From a virus, in the IMG/VR virus record IMGVR_UViG_3300012199_000003, positions 1-37,576 of that record: a stretch of DNA of 37,576 bases. The stretch is one strand, 5' to 3'. The position numbers were made by a program, and so were the translations under genes. Below are positions 28,515 to 35,716 of the stretch, piece by piece. Each line of letters begins with the position of its first letter. Within the stretch, counting starts at the first letter, position 1. The notes under the pieces are model-generated. The model saw nothing but the letters and a program-made list of their open reading frames with translations. It searched no databases and was not told where the DNA came from.

Positions 28515-28705
28515 CGCTCGAAATGGCAATAGCAGAACTCCGTTCTATGGCGGATTCACTGGAAATTGATTTGCCAGGCGATGCTGGTTACGTGGAACGG
28601 CTGAAGGTGATTGCTGACTTCCTGGATGGTTTCGGTGATGTCCTAAAGGAGGGTATGCAGGGGCTTGCGCAATTAAGCGCGCATGGACAGGTGAAAGAAC
28701 CATGA
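28496..28705 (+). CDS. Small helical protein, unknown function
   Basis: 69 residues from the ATG at 28496 with AAGGAG eight bases upstream. Helical (LEMAIAELRSMADSLEID). It starts inside the end of the previous gene and overlaps the next. Function unknown. Confidence 0.5.
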   Translation: MRPEEMTLEMAIAELRSMADSLEIDLPGDAGYVERLKVIADFLDGFGDVLKEGMQGLAQLSAHGQVKEP

Positions 28706-29088
28706 TTGACTTCAAGGCCTGGGTCATCCACGCTCTCGGCGGCGTGACCGCCGAGGAATGGGAACGCGGGCTGCGTCTGCCGCGTCCCATCAAGGCCATG
28801 TTGGCGGACATCAATATCCATATAGCGCGGGATCGCCTTGAAAGCATGTTCCGCCTGGGGCACTATCACCAGGCCGACCGCGAAGCGCGCGCCTCCGTCT
28901 GGATTGACTTGACGCGGCAGGCGCCCTTTCCGCAAGAGGAGCCGCCCACACTGGACGCGCTGCAAGCGAGCAACGATGCCTGGGTGCAGCGCAATCAGGC
29001 GTATGGCGCCCTACTCGATACGAGTCATGAGACGCCGATTGTGCAGCGATTGTCGGCCATCAAGCAAGTAGAACGCAGGCAGGGCTGA
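28702..29088 (+). CDS. Soluble protein, last gene of the rightward operon
   Basis: 128 residues, helical (FKAWVIHALGGVTAEEWERG; NIHIARDRLESMFRLGHY). The ATG overlaps the previous stop. The stop is followed by hairpins at 29080-29109 and 29111-29158, then the CRISPR array. No family recognised. Confidence 0.55.
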   Translation: MIDFKAWVIHALGGVTAEEWERGLRLPRPIKAMLADINIHIARDRLESMFRLGHYHQADREARASVWIDLTRQAPFPQEEPPTLDALQASNDAWVQRNQAYGALLDTSHETPIVQRLSAIKQVERRQG

Positions 29089-29158
29089 CCATTCCCCCCG
29101 CCAGCCCTGCTTTGCGAGGCTCGCAGTGGTGATAATTCCAAGCTCGCTGCCTCGCAAA
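29080..29158 (+). terminator. Two hairpins after the early operon, possible weak terminator
   Basis: CAGGGCTG pairs with CAGCCCTG (29080-29109), followed by CTTTG. TTTGCGAGGC pairs perfectly with GCCTCGCAAA (29111-29158). Neither has a long T-run, so termination may be partial; they separate the operon from the CRISPR promoter. Confidence 0.4.
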
Positions 29159-29165
29159 AATGCCC

Positions 29166-29194
29166 TTGTACATGCGCGTCGTTTCGGGTATAGT
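29166..29194 (+). promoter_or_regulatory. Promoter of the CRISPR array
   Basis: TTGTAC (29166-29171), 17-base spacer, TATAGT (29189-29194). The predicted start near 29201 is at the first, degenerate repeat, so the leader is very short. Confidence 0.6.
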
Positions 29195-29199
29195 TGGTA

Positions 29200-29588
29200 T
29201 TGTAGCACTCGTGTGAGATTGAAACATCACCAACGATATTGTTCCTGGCCCAGGCTTGCACCAGTTGCAGCACTTCATCCTTCTCATCTGAGATTGAAAC
29301 TACTATGCGGTGACTTCCTGCGATTGTGAATGGGAAGTTGCAGCACTTCATCCTTCTCATCTGAGATTGAAACTGATGCACTGGCCCCCATTGAGGCGGG
29401 CCTCGCGAATGTTGCAGCACTTCATCCTTCTCATCTGAGATTGAAACACACAAGAGCAGTGGGATTGGCAGCATGAGATGGAGGTTGCAAGTCTTCAACC
29501 CTCGCATCTGCGATTGAAATAAGGTGGAACGGAAGAGCCGAGCGAAACGAAGTCAATCAATGACTGTTATCGCGTTTGCGATTGAAAC
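29200..29588 (+). CRISPR. Short phage-borne CRISPR array without cas genes
   Basis: Three identical 37-base repeats at 29264-29300, 29337-29373 and 29411-29447 begin GTTGCAGCACTTC and end GATTGAAAC, typical of type I and III arrays. Degenerate copies flank them: 29200-29225 has a 10-base internal deletion, 29484-29520 has eight changes, and 29552-29588 keeps mainly the 3' half. Spacers are about 38, 36, 37, 36 and 31 bases, all different. The conserved 3' ATTGAAAC sets plus-strand transcription. No cas gene is in the window, so host Cas proteins would be needed. Confidence 0.93.
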
Positions 29589-29651
29589 GAGGATTAGACG
29601 AGCTCCCAGGGGGCGACACCTATCATCCCGTTTGGGTTTGGGCAACACAAA

Positions 29652-29697
29652 CAGACCACTAGCAATTCTACCTAGTGGCCTGTTTTCTTTTCTCTCT
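29652..29697 (+). terminator. Strong rho-independent terminator
   Basis: CAGACCACTAG pairs with CTAGTGGCCTG (one mismatch) around a 9-base loop, followed by TTTTCTTTTCTCTC. It ends the rightward transcript and the CRISPR RNA just before the convergent tail genes. Confidence 0.88.
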
Positions 29698-29698
29698 A

Positions 29699-30037
29699 CT
29701 AAGGAAGGGCTACCACCGCTAATAGCTGTGAATCCATCGCTACCGGCCCCGACGAGAGCATCACCACCGGGTACGCCTTGTGCAACCCAGGCTTACCGAG
29801 CGGGTTGGTAGAGAGCAGATCAGCAGCAGACGGGGTGAAATCGGCCTTGCCATTCGCCGCGTCGGTGATGGTCCACGCGCCGGTACAAATGTACAGCGCA
29901 TTGTTATTGTTAATGTCCTCCAAATGCATCGCAATGTTGCTGTTTTGTAGTCCGGTAAGGACAAAAACGCCGCTATCGGTGGTGAAGGTGTGATGTGAGG
30001 CGCGTCCGTCGCCAACGCTGATAGGTGACCAACTCAT
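29699..30037 (-). CDS. Small tail/baseplate-like protein
   Basis: 112 residues, beta-rich. DSGVFVLTGLQNSNIAMHLED and CTGAWTITDAANGKADF resemble the N-terminal domains of upper baseplate proteins (BppU-like) of phages, which connect receptor-binding proteins. It is last in the tail block and three bases after the repeat-bearing tail gene. The assignment is by pattern and place only. Confidence 0.45.
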   Translation of the reverse strand: MSWSPISVGDGRASHHTFTTDSGVFVLTGLQNSNIAMHLEDINNNNALYICTGAWTITDAANGKADFTPSAADLLSTNPLGKPGLHKAYPVVMLSSGPVAMDSQLLAVVALP

Positions 30038-30040
30038 ATG

Positions 30041-31375
30041 CTACCCCCTTGTCGTCCAACTCTCTTGTTCATCGCGTGTGTTCCAGGTGTCTTTCTCATC
30101 GCGGCTCGCCCACGCTGCCTGCGCGTCTCGCCCTTTCCATGCTCCCAGATCATCGCGCGTCACCCAGGTTGCCTGCATATCGCGTGTCACCCACGTCGCC
30201 GTGAGGTAGCGCGCTGCCCCTGGAATGCTCAGCGTGCCCGCTAGCGTGCCCACACCCATGAACGCGCACGACAGCGCCACTCGTAGCGAGAAGACGCCGG
30301 AAAGCGTCCCTGCTCCCGTACACGTGGCGGCTAACGCCGTGGAAAGCGTAAGCGTGCCCACAAGCGTCCCAGCTCCTGCAAGCGTGCTGGAAAGCGCGGT
30401 CCTGGCAGAGAGCGTCCCTGAGAGTGTGCCGGCGCCGGCACACGTTGTTGAGAGCGCAGTTGTGAGCGCAAGCGTGCCGGAAAGCTGGCCGACCCCTGCC
30501 AGCGTCGTGGCGAGCGCCGTAGAAAGCTGGATAGTTCCCGCAAGCGTGCCCACCTCTGCCAATGTGACCGCAAGCGCCGCGCCGCCAGTCGTCGAGAGCG
30601 TGCCGGAAAGCTGGCCGACCCCTGAAAGCTGGCTGGAAAGCGCGGTCGTAGCTGAAAGTGTGGCAGCACACGTCCCTACCCCGTCGAACTCACCAGAAAG
30701 CGCCGTATTGGCGGAAAGCGTTCCCGCAAGCGTGCCCACGCCGTCCATTGTTCCGGCAAGCGCCACCGGAGACGGGGAAAACCCAGGCGTTACCGCCTGG
30801 CAAGACACGACGCCCAATGTCGCCGCGCTGCCCACCTCTCTAATCGACATGGTGCCTGTAGCACTGGTGCCGGCGACGGTGATATTGAACCACAGCCACA
30901 TGACCAGCTTGTCTCCCACCGCAAAGTCCATCAGGGAGAAGGAGGGCGTGGTGATCAGGATATTGGCTGAGGTCGTCGTCAGCGTTACCGACGAACCAGT
31001 GGTCGCGCCGATGGACGTATAGACCCCGGCTGACGAGCGCTTGAAGAATTGCATCGTTGCCGTGATTGTGCCGCCATTGGACGCCAGCGCATTGAATGTC
31101 ATCGTCCAGGTGCCCGATGCGAGACGCTGCGCTTCGAGCGTGGTGGCATCAAGCATCCAGCCCGCAAAATTCGCATCTGTCGGCGCGGGGATGCTGGCGA
31201 CACCCGCCGCGCCAGCCGTCGATCCCAGCGCAAATATTTGCACAAATTGCGCCGTGGTGCCGACTTTGGTGGAAGTGCTGCCAACCGTCCCGCCGGATGC
31301 CGTGAAGAGTTGCCCCGCGCCTGTGAGCGTCGTGGCAGGTTTAGCCGAGCCAAAGATCGTCAGCGCCGTTACCAT
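30041..31375 (-). CDS. Repeat-bearing tail fibre or adhesin protein
   Basis: 444 residues. A beta-rich N-terminal domain (about 1-200) precedes nine 20-residue repeats (204-385) with the core TALS.TLAGVGTLSGTLS, then short repeats of the W..RD type every nine to ten residues (393-444; ATWVTRD, AWKGRD, AWASRD, TWNTRD, SWTTRG). Such repeats suit an elongated trimeric fibre. It lies in the tail block beside a tail-fibre-like gene. Receptor binding is the likely role (inference). The 20-residue repeat also occurs in the large protein at the right edge. Confidence 0.65.
   Translation of the reverse strand: MVTALTIFGSAKPATTLTGAGQLFTASGGTVGSTSTKVGTTAQFVQIFALGSTAGAAGVASIPAPTDANFAGWMLDATTLEAQRLASGTWTMTFNALASNGGTITATMQFFKRSSAGVYTSIGATTGSSVTLTTTSANILITTPSFSLMDFAVGDKLVMWLWFNITVAGTSATGTMSIREVGSAATLGVVSCQAVTPGFSPSPVALAGTMDGVGTLAGTLSANTALSGEFDGVGTCAATLSATTALSSQLSGVGQLSGTLSTTGGAALAVTLAEVGTLAGTIQLSTALATTLAGVGQLSGTLALTTALSTTCAGAGTLSGTLSARTALSSTLAGAGTLVGTLTLSTALAATCTGAGTLSGVFSLRVALSCAFMGVGTLAGTLSIPGAARYLTATWVTRDMQATWVTRDDLGAWKGRDAQAAWASRDEKDTWNTRDEQESWTTRG
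30044..30202 (-). repeat. W..RD repeats at the C-terminus
   Basis: About six units of nine to ten codons end the fibre protein, each with Trp and Arg-Asp two residues apart. Unit sequences vary while W and RD are kept. Confidence 0.6.
30221..30766 (-). repeat. Nine 60-base repeats in tail fibre gene
   Basis: The DNA repeats with a 60-base period (one unit has six extra bases), encoding nine 20-residue units. Variation is concentrated between the conserved G.G.L.G.L cores. Such tracts can change length by recombination. Confidence 0.75.
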
Positions 31376-31426
31376 CGCTTGCTATCCTCACGCGCGTCGT
31401 ATCACGCTTTGTGTCAGATTAGTCAA

Positions 31427-31852
31427 CTAGTCATCAGTAACCTTAAGCGTGTTCGCGGCAAAGGACGCCACAACTCCCACGCCGATCGCCTGGCTGGAAA
31501 TTGAGGCCCAGTACAGCAGGTTGCCAGCGGTCACCGCGTCATACAAGGCGATGCCCACAATCGTGCCCCATGAAGCGGTGGGCGTGGGGAACGTGATCAC
31601 CGCCGCATTGCTCATTTGCTCCGGTGTGGTCCCACTTCCGCCGCTCACCGGAGCAATGCTTGACCAGCCGGTACTGCCAGTAATCGCCTGGCGCGCGTAC
31701 GCGCCGCCTGACACCTCCACCAACGCCGTACCCGTATCGTCGGTCGGGTTGGTGGTGAGTAACGCGACGTAGGTGGTCGCAGGGAAGGTGAACGCCGTGC
31801 CCTTCCACATATTGAGCCATTTATCTTCAAGATACACACTCTTGCCTGCCAT
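31427..31852 (-). CDS. Phage tail fibre / minor tail protein
   Basis: 141 residues. MAGKSVYLEDKWLNMWKG, TTYVALLTTNPTDDTG, WGTIVGIALYDAVTAGNLLYWA and the last FAANTLKVTDD follow a tail-fibre family widespread in actinophages and other siphoviruses. It probably decorates the tail tip. A GGGAG ribosome site and the hairpin leader at 31864-31885 precede it. Confidence 0.7.
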   Translation of the reverse strand: MAGKSVYLEDKWLNMWKGTAFTFPATTYVALLTTNPTDDTGTALVEVSGGAYARQAITGSTGWSSIAPVSGGSGTTPEQMSNAAVITFPTPTASWGTIVGIALYDAVTAGNLLYWASISSQAIGVGVVASFAANTLKVTDD

Positions 31853-31863
31853 TGGTTTGCTCC

Positions 31864-31885
31864 CTTCTGTCTCCCGACAGTAGTT
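31864..31885 (-). promoter_or_regulatory. Leader hairpin of a tail gene (copy of 596-617)
   Basis: On the minus strand CTGTC-GGGA-GACAG is a 5-bp stem with a GNRA tetraloop, directly before the AGAAGGGAG ribosome site. Twenty of 22 bases equal the block before the capsid gene. Confidence 0.5.
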
Positions 31886-31899
31886 TCACTCTCAAAAGA

Positions 31900-32319
31900 T
31901 TAGCGCTGAACTGCCTGTAATGGCGCGCTGAACTGCCCCTGTAATTGTGGTGGTGGCACCGGTACGGGCGCGGTCTCAAGCGATGACACGGACGGCGCTC
32001 CCTGGTACACCGGCGGTGCTTGTGGTTGTACTGGCATGGGCTGCGCTTGTACCGGCACGGGCGGACTTGCGGCGGCCTGCACAACCTGGGGCAACACATT
32101 CAGGGCTTGCTGTGTGATCGCGCCGATCTGCGCCTGTTGTGCCTGAGATGGGGCCTTGAGGGCAGCGTTGCCGCCGTAGATAGTAGCTGCCAGCCCAAAC
32201 ATCAGCATGGCCTCCGCGAAGGATACCTTCCCAAGCACGAGCAGCAGCACGCCGCCCGCGATAAGGCACACCGAGATCAGGATGACGCCGACCTCGGTAA
32301 ACGGATTATTGCTTTGCAT
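31900..32319 (-). CDS. Two-helix membrane protein, holin-like
   Basis: 139 residues. Two N-terminal membrane helices (VGVILISVCLIAGGVLLLVLG; FAEAMLMFGLAATIYGG) are followed by a Gln/Pro/Val-rich tail with PVPVQAQPMPVQPQ-type repeats. A holin or tail-associated membrane protein is plausible near the endolysin-like gene. The ATG at 32319 is preceded by AAGGAG. Confidence 0.5.
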   Translation of the reverse strand: MQSNNPFTEVGVILISVCLIAGGVLLLVLGKVSFAEAMLMFGLAATIYGGNAALKAPSQAQQAQIGAITQQALNVLPQVVQAAASPPVPVQAQPMPVQPQAPPVYQGAPSVSSLETAPVPVPPPQLQGQFSAPLQAVQR

Positions 32320-32364
32320 GGTACAATTCTCCTTATAAAATCAGCAGCGAAAGGACAAACGATC

Positions 32365-32664
32365 ATGTCAAATGAACGCGATACGCATTTTCAAGGCTTT
32401 GCCAAATTGCTCATACAAGACATTACCAAAGTGGTCGACTTCTTTCCTACATATGAAGATCAGCTCCATGCCATTCAAAGTGGTGTCTCCTATGACAGTA
32501 CCGAAGCGCTCAAGCGCTTGGAAACCCTCATCGCCCAACACGCCTATGATTTGGCTTACCATATTTACAACATCGCCCCCGTCAGTGAGTACGAATGGCG
32601 CATGAGTGACATCCCCGACCTCACGTCGTGGCCTGCGCCAGCGCCTGGGTCAACAACAAATTGA
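32365..32664 (+). CDS. Lone plus-strand gene in the tail block
   Basis: 99 residues from the ATG at 32365 with AAAGGA upstream. Helical and soluble (FAKLLIQDITKVVDFFPTYED; LETLIAQHAYDLAYHI). A possible promoter TTGCAT, 16 bases, TAAAAT overlaps the start of the divergent minus gene. Its end overlaps the endolysin-like gene by 44 bases. Inserted genes of this kind are often morons; function unknown. Confidence 0.6.
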   Translation: MSNERDTHFQGFAKLLIQDITKVVDFFPTYEDQLHAIQSGVSYDSTEALKRLETLIAQHAYDLAYHIYNIAPVSEYEWRMSDIPDLTSWPAPAPGSTTN

Positions 32665-33625
32665 CCGCCGCCAGCTTTGCCGCGTACTGCGCGACTCTAG
32701 GGTCTACTGGCGGTGCTACTTGCGTTGGCGCGGGTGCAGCTTGCAACTTCTGATAGGCGGCATAGAGCGAGGCATACTGATTGCGCGTATACGCTAGCTC
32801 TGTCCCGACATACTCCTCAATGACGGTATTCTTCAGGTGTGCCACGGCGCCCACCGGATTGTGCGGATAGCCCAACACGTGCTTTTTCGTGATTACTTGA
32901 TCGCCGTCGCCAAGATCAGGATTGGAAGCCTCCAACCGCGGCGCATAGAATTGCGGCTTGTCCGGGTAGTCGTCTGCTTCCCATGCGCCTTTGAGCAACC
33001 TCTGATAGACATAGGTAGCAAAGCCCAGCACAAGATCTGCGCCGGGGCTATGCAGCGTCGTTCCCTCGTATACCCAGCCTTGCGGTAAACTCATAATTTT
33101 CTCCACTGTCCAGAGTTGATTCGCCCTGAGCAGGTTCGCCCAGGTCGCATCGGATTTGTAGACCAACTGCGCGATAAACGGATCCATCGCCACGAGTCCG
33201 CCCGCATCGGCTCCCACAAATACACACACATGCGTCCAATCCTTATAGGCGTCCAGGCTGGTATCAACGTATGGGTCAAGTTCGGTAAAGATGGCCGGTT
33301 CGTTCTGCTTGAGCAACATATGCGCCGTCGCTACGGTTGACGCGCTATCGGGCATGTCGATACTGGATAGCGCGAAGCCCATGCTTTTGACGACTTGGAC
33401 ATAGGCCGATGCTGACGTGCCGCCGGTGTAACTCTCACCGTACGCCTTATCTTTCAGCAGGTCAGGATTGATGGTGCTATCCCACTGGGATTTGCCCTCC
33501 AACCACAGCATGACCGCGCCGATGGAGGCGGGTACACACAAATACAGAGCGTCTTCTGATACTCTCCCGTCACTTGTGATAGTTGTTCTCTGTGATACCA
33601 GAGGGAAGTTAGGCAAAACGGTCAT
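32621..33625 (-). CDS. C39-like cysteine peptidase, putative endolysin
   Basis: 334 residues. The first 160 look like a papain-fold C39_2 peptidase: C30 in LYLCVPASIGAVMLWL, H132 in DWTHVCVFVGAD, and D148 in VAMDPF. The middle part (about 185-260) is unassigned and the C-terminus is an Ala/Val/Pro/Gln helix. Such phage enzymes cleave peptidoglycan cross-links. Its place beside small membrane proteins supports lysis. A virion-associated peptidase is the alternative. GGGAGG precedes the ATG at 33625. Confidence 0.65.
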   Translation of the reverse strand: MTVLPNFPLVSQRTTITSDGRVSEDALYLCVPASIGAVMLWLEGKSQWDSTINPDLLKDKAYGESYTGGTSASAYVQVVKSMGFALSSIDMPDSASTVATAHMLLKQNEPAIFTELDPYVDTSLDAYKDWTHVCVFVGADAGGLVAMDPFIAQLVYKSDATWANLLRANQLWTVEKIMSLPQGWVYEGTTLHSPGADLVLGFATYVYQRLLKGAWEADDYPDKPQFYAPRLEASNPDLGDGDQVITKKHVLGYPHNPVGAVAHLKNTVIEEYVGTELAYTRNQYASLYAAYQKLQAAPAPTQVAPPVDPRVAQYAAKLAAVNLLLTQALAQATT

Positions 33626-33637
33626 AAGCTAGCCTCC

Positions 33638-33679
33638 CAAGCCATTTTGTGGTATAATGGAGTTACCAAAAATGGCTTG
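33638..33679 (+). promoter_or_regulatory. Promoter with operator-like inverted repeat
   Basis: Extended -10 TGG-TATAAT (33650-33658) lies between the arms of a perfect 11-bp inverted repeat, CAAGCCATTTT (33638-33648) and AAAATGGCTTG (33669-33679). A second hairpin GCACTGG/CCAGTGC follows. It would drive the HNH gene at 33733. Confidence 0.65.
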
Positions 33680-33732
33680 CACTGGCGATGCGCTAACATC
33701 CCAGTGCGTGACGATAAGGAGTGACCCTTACC

Positions 33733-34431
33733 ATGAACGATACTATACCTCATGATGCCCCCTCGAAGCAATGTAAAGGCCCATGTAGGCAATTGCTCCC
33801 CGCTACTTTGGATTACTTCCACTCTCATAAAGGACGGCTCGATGGACTCTGCGATCAGTGTAAGCAGTGCAAAAGCGAACAAAGAAAAGCAGAATATCGT
33901 CAACCTGAAGAGCGAGCAAAAATCAGGGAAAGACAGAAACGATACCAGGAAGAGAATGCTGCTCGTTTGCATGCTATGAGCAAGCGGTACCGTGATCGGG
34001 ATGGAGGTATTCCCTACCGAGAATTGCGAAAACAATACCGCAAAGCTACCCCTGAAAAGCAGAAACAGTATGGGAAAACTAAGTATGAGCGACATAAGCA
34101 GGCTATACAAAAGCGCGACAAGAAATGGCGGCAAACTGAGGCGGGTAAAGCATACAGACGTGCCTATGTCATTAAGCGACGCGCTATTCAGCGTGAGGCA
34201 GAGGGACATTTTATTGCTGCTGATATAAGGCGGCAATATACTAATCAGAAGGGACGGTGCTACTACTGCCAGCAAAAAGCAGGAAAAGACTATGAGATAG
34301 ATCACGTCATTCCCCTGTCTCGTGGCGGCACAAACTATCCCTCTAATATTGTCATAGCCTGCCGTTCTTGCAACCGCAAGAAAAATGACAAATTTCCTCA
34401 CGAATGGCCTGACGGCGGTCGGTTGCTGTAA
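33733..34431 (+). CDS. HNH endonuclease (free-standing)
   Basis: 232 residues. N-terminal zinc finger (CKGPCRQLLP...CDQCKQCKS), a long basic Lys/Arg/Gln/Tyr linker, and a C-terminal HNH domain (RCYYCQQKAGKDYEIDHVIPLSRGG, ACRSCNRKKNDKFPHEW). It is a relative of the gene at 9093 with the same domain order and ending GGRLL. It stands alone on the plus strand among tail genes with its own promoter, typical of homing endonucleases. AAGGAG is 11 bases upstream. Confidence 0.85.
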   Translation: MNDTIPHDAPSKQCKGPCRQLLPATLDYFHSHKGRLDGLCDQCKQCKSEQRKAEYRQPEERAKIRERQKRYQEENAARLHAMSKRYRDRDGGIPYRELRKQYRKATPEKQKQYGKTKYERHKQAIQKRDKKWRQTEAGKAYRRAYVIKRRAIQREAEGHFIAADIRRQYTNQKGRCYYCQQKAGKDYEIDHVIPLSRGGTNYPSNIVIACRSCNRKKNDKFPHEWPDGGRLL

Positions 34432-34446
34432 CATCGCCACCTCCCT

Positions 34447-34632
34447 TTACGTGAAAATGAGTATCACCCATGCGACAATCGCCATGATCCCGCCGATAAG
34501 CCAGAGCAGCCAGACAAAGCCGCCTGTAGCGCGTCCCCTGTAGCCTGGATAGCCGTAGCCTACGAGACAAATGAGTGCCAGGACGAACATGGTCACGGCA
34601 TGGGGCTGGACGAGATTAAGTAACGTGTGCAT
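34447..34632 (-). CDS. Two-helix membrane miniprotein, holin candidate
   Basis: 61 residues from the ATG at 34632 with GGAGGAAG upstream. Two membrane helices (AVTMFVLALICLVGYGY; FVWLLWLIGGIMAIVAWVIL) joined by a short basic turn (RGRA). Size and topology suit a small holin near the endolysin-like gene; sequence does not prove it. Confidence 0.6.
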   Translation of the reverse strand: MHTLLNLVQPHAVTMFVLALICLVGYGYPGYRGRATGGFVWLLWLIGGIMAIVAWVILIFT

Positions 34633-34683
34633 AACTTCCTCCTTTATATGTACTAACAATGAGAGAACAGGTGACGTAACATG

Positions 34684-35046
34684 TTAGGCTGGTGTATCCG
34701 TCTCTCTGCTGGGTTCCGGTTCGATGCGGATACGCAGCGTGCGTTCGCGTCTGTCCCCGTTGTCGATCAGCGTTACGAACTCCCCGTTGATCTCAATCGT
34801 GACGCCGCGCTTCTCTTCCAGGCGCTGAATGGCACTCACAACTTGCTTCAATTGTCTGGCCGCCTCTTTCAAGGCGACAATCTGCGCCGCTTGCGCCTCG
34901 CCCTGCGCCTGTAGCGCGGCAATGGCCTGCGACTGGGCCGTGCCCGATTGCTGGAAGTAGCCCGCTTTCAGGGCAAAGAAACCGCCAATCACCCCGCACA
35001 ACGCGAGAAAGGCCAGCAAGAGCGGCGCTGCATCAACGATGTTCAC
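34684..35046 (-). CDS. Membrane-anchored coiled-coil protein
   Basis: 120 residues from a GTG at 35046 that overlaps the previous stop (GTGA). One N-terminal membrane helix (PLLLAFLALCGVIGGFFAL), a coiled coil (about 40-75; Ala/Gln-rich) and a charged end (LRIRIEPEPSRE). It is paired with the similar gene at 35043. They may form a lysis or tail-associated membrane pair. Confidence 0.55.
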   Translation of the reverse strand: MNIVDAAPLLLAFLALCGVIGGFFALKAGYFQQSGTAQSQAIAALQAQGEAQAAQIVALKEAARQLKQVVSAIQRLEEKRGVTIEINGEFVTLIDNGDRRERTLRIRIEPEPSRETDTPA

Positions 35047-35246
35047 GACGGGTGCATCCTCTCCGCCAGAAGCCGCGCCGCTTCCGCCGCGTCCTTGGCC
35101 GCCTCGGTAGACGCGCGCGTGGCGTCCACCAGCGCCTGTGAGAGCTTTTGCCGCTCGCGGGCGGAACTCAGCCAGATGAGAAACACGAGCGCGAAGATGC
35201 CCGCCAGGAAGGCGTAAAACACGAGCGTTAAAATGAGTTGTGCCAT
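35043..35246 (-). CDS. Small membrane protein with coiled-coil tail
   Basis: 67 residues from the ATG at 35246 with AGGAG upstream. One membrane helix (ILTLVFYAFLAGIFALVFLIW) and an Ala/Glu/Arg helix to the end. Coupled to the next gene by overlapping stop and start. XhlA-like or spanin-like roles are possible. Confidence 0.55.
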   Translation of the reverse strand: MAQLILTLVFYAFLAGIFALVFLIWLSSARERQKLSQALVDATRASTEAAKDAAEAARLLAERMHPS

Positions 35247-35263
35247 GCGTCTCTCCTCTCCCG

Positions 35264-35704
35264 CTAGCTCGCCGCGAGCGCCAGCCACCACACATTGATG
35301 TTGACCGAACTGAAGACGGTGAACGTCGTGGTGGTGACCCCTCCGGCGACCACCGTCACGTTCGCTGTACCGGAATTGGCCGTCACCAGGATCGTGCCTG
35401 GCGCCGTTGCGACCCCGGCGACATTTTTCAGGCCATGCGTGACGGCGACCCCAGCCGCGGTGGCGTTCACGCTGCCGAAGTTAAAGTCGACCAGCGAATG
35501 GCCGGACTTGCTCCACAGCCGCGCCTTGACCGAGGTCACCACCATATTGCCGGACAGGTCGGTCGTGATGTTGTTATCGGCCACGACCGACGTGCTGAAT
35601 TGGTCGAGGAAACTCTCGATATTGCCCAGAAACGTGGCGTTGATGCCGGGCGGCGTCACATTGTTGGTAAACGGCCCGGTATTGGCATAGTTGACCCAGA
35701 CCAT
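35264..35704 (-). CDS. Beta-rich tail protein
   Basis: 146 residues, Val/Thr/Gly/Asn-rich beta protein (LSGNMVVTSVKARLWSKSG; TSGTANVTVVAGGVTTTT-like). It lies directly after the large tail gene and ends in NVWWLALAAS. Probably a tail-tip or fibre component, judged by composition and place. Confidence 0.5.
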   Translation of the reverse strand: MVWVNYANTGPFTNNVTPPGINATFLGNIESFLDQFSTSVVADNNITTDLSGNMVVTSVKARLWSKSGHSLVDFNFGSVNATAAGVAVTHGLKNVAGVATAPGTILVTANSGTANVTVVAGGVTTTTFTVFSSVNINVWWLALAAS

Positions 35705-35716
35705 ATGTTCCTCCTT

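Noticed and set aside
29089-29700. cas genes beside the CRISPR array
   Set aside because: The neighbours are a small helical early gene and a tail gene. No Cas1, Cas2 or effector motif is present anywhere in the window.
30225-31022. A 265-codon plus-strand frame opposite the fibre repeats
   Set aside because: It is a low-complexity mirror (Val/Pro/Ser/Ala) of the repeat DNA with no ribosome site.
33622-34440. A 272-codon minus-strand frame opposite the HNH gene
   Set aside because: The plus strand encodes complete zinc-finger and HNH motifs with its own promoter. The minus frame is a hydrophobic mirror without a start signal.
35047-35295. A 203-codon reading of the membrane coiled-coil gene from 35295
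   Set aside because: The extra Arg/Gly-rich part is the shadow of the gene at 35043-35246. The GTG at 35046 gives the usual coupled overlap.
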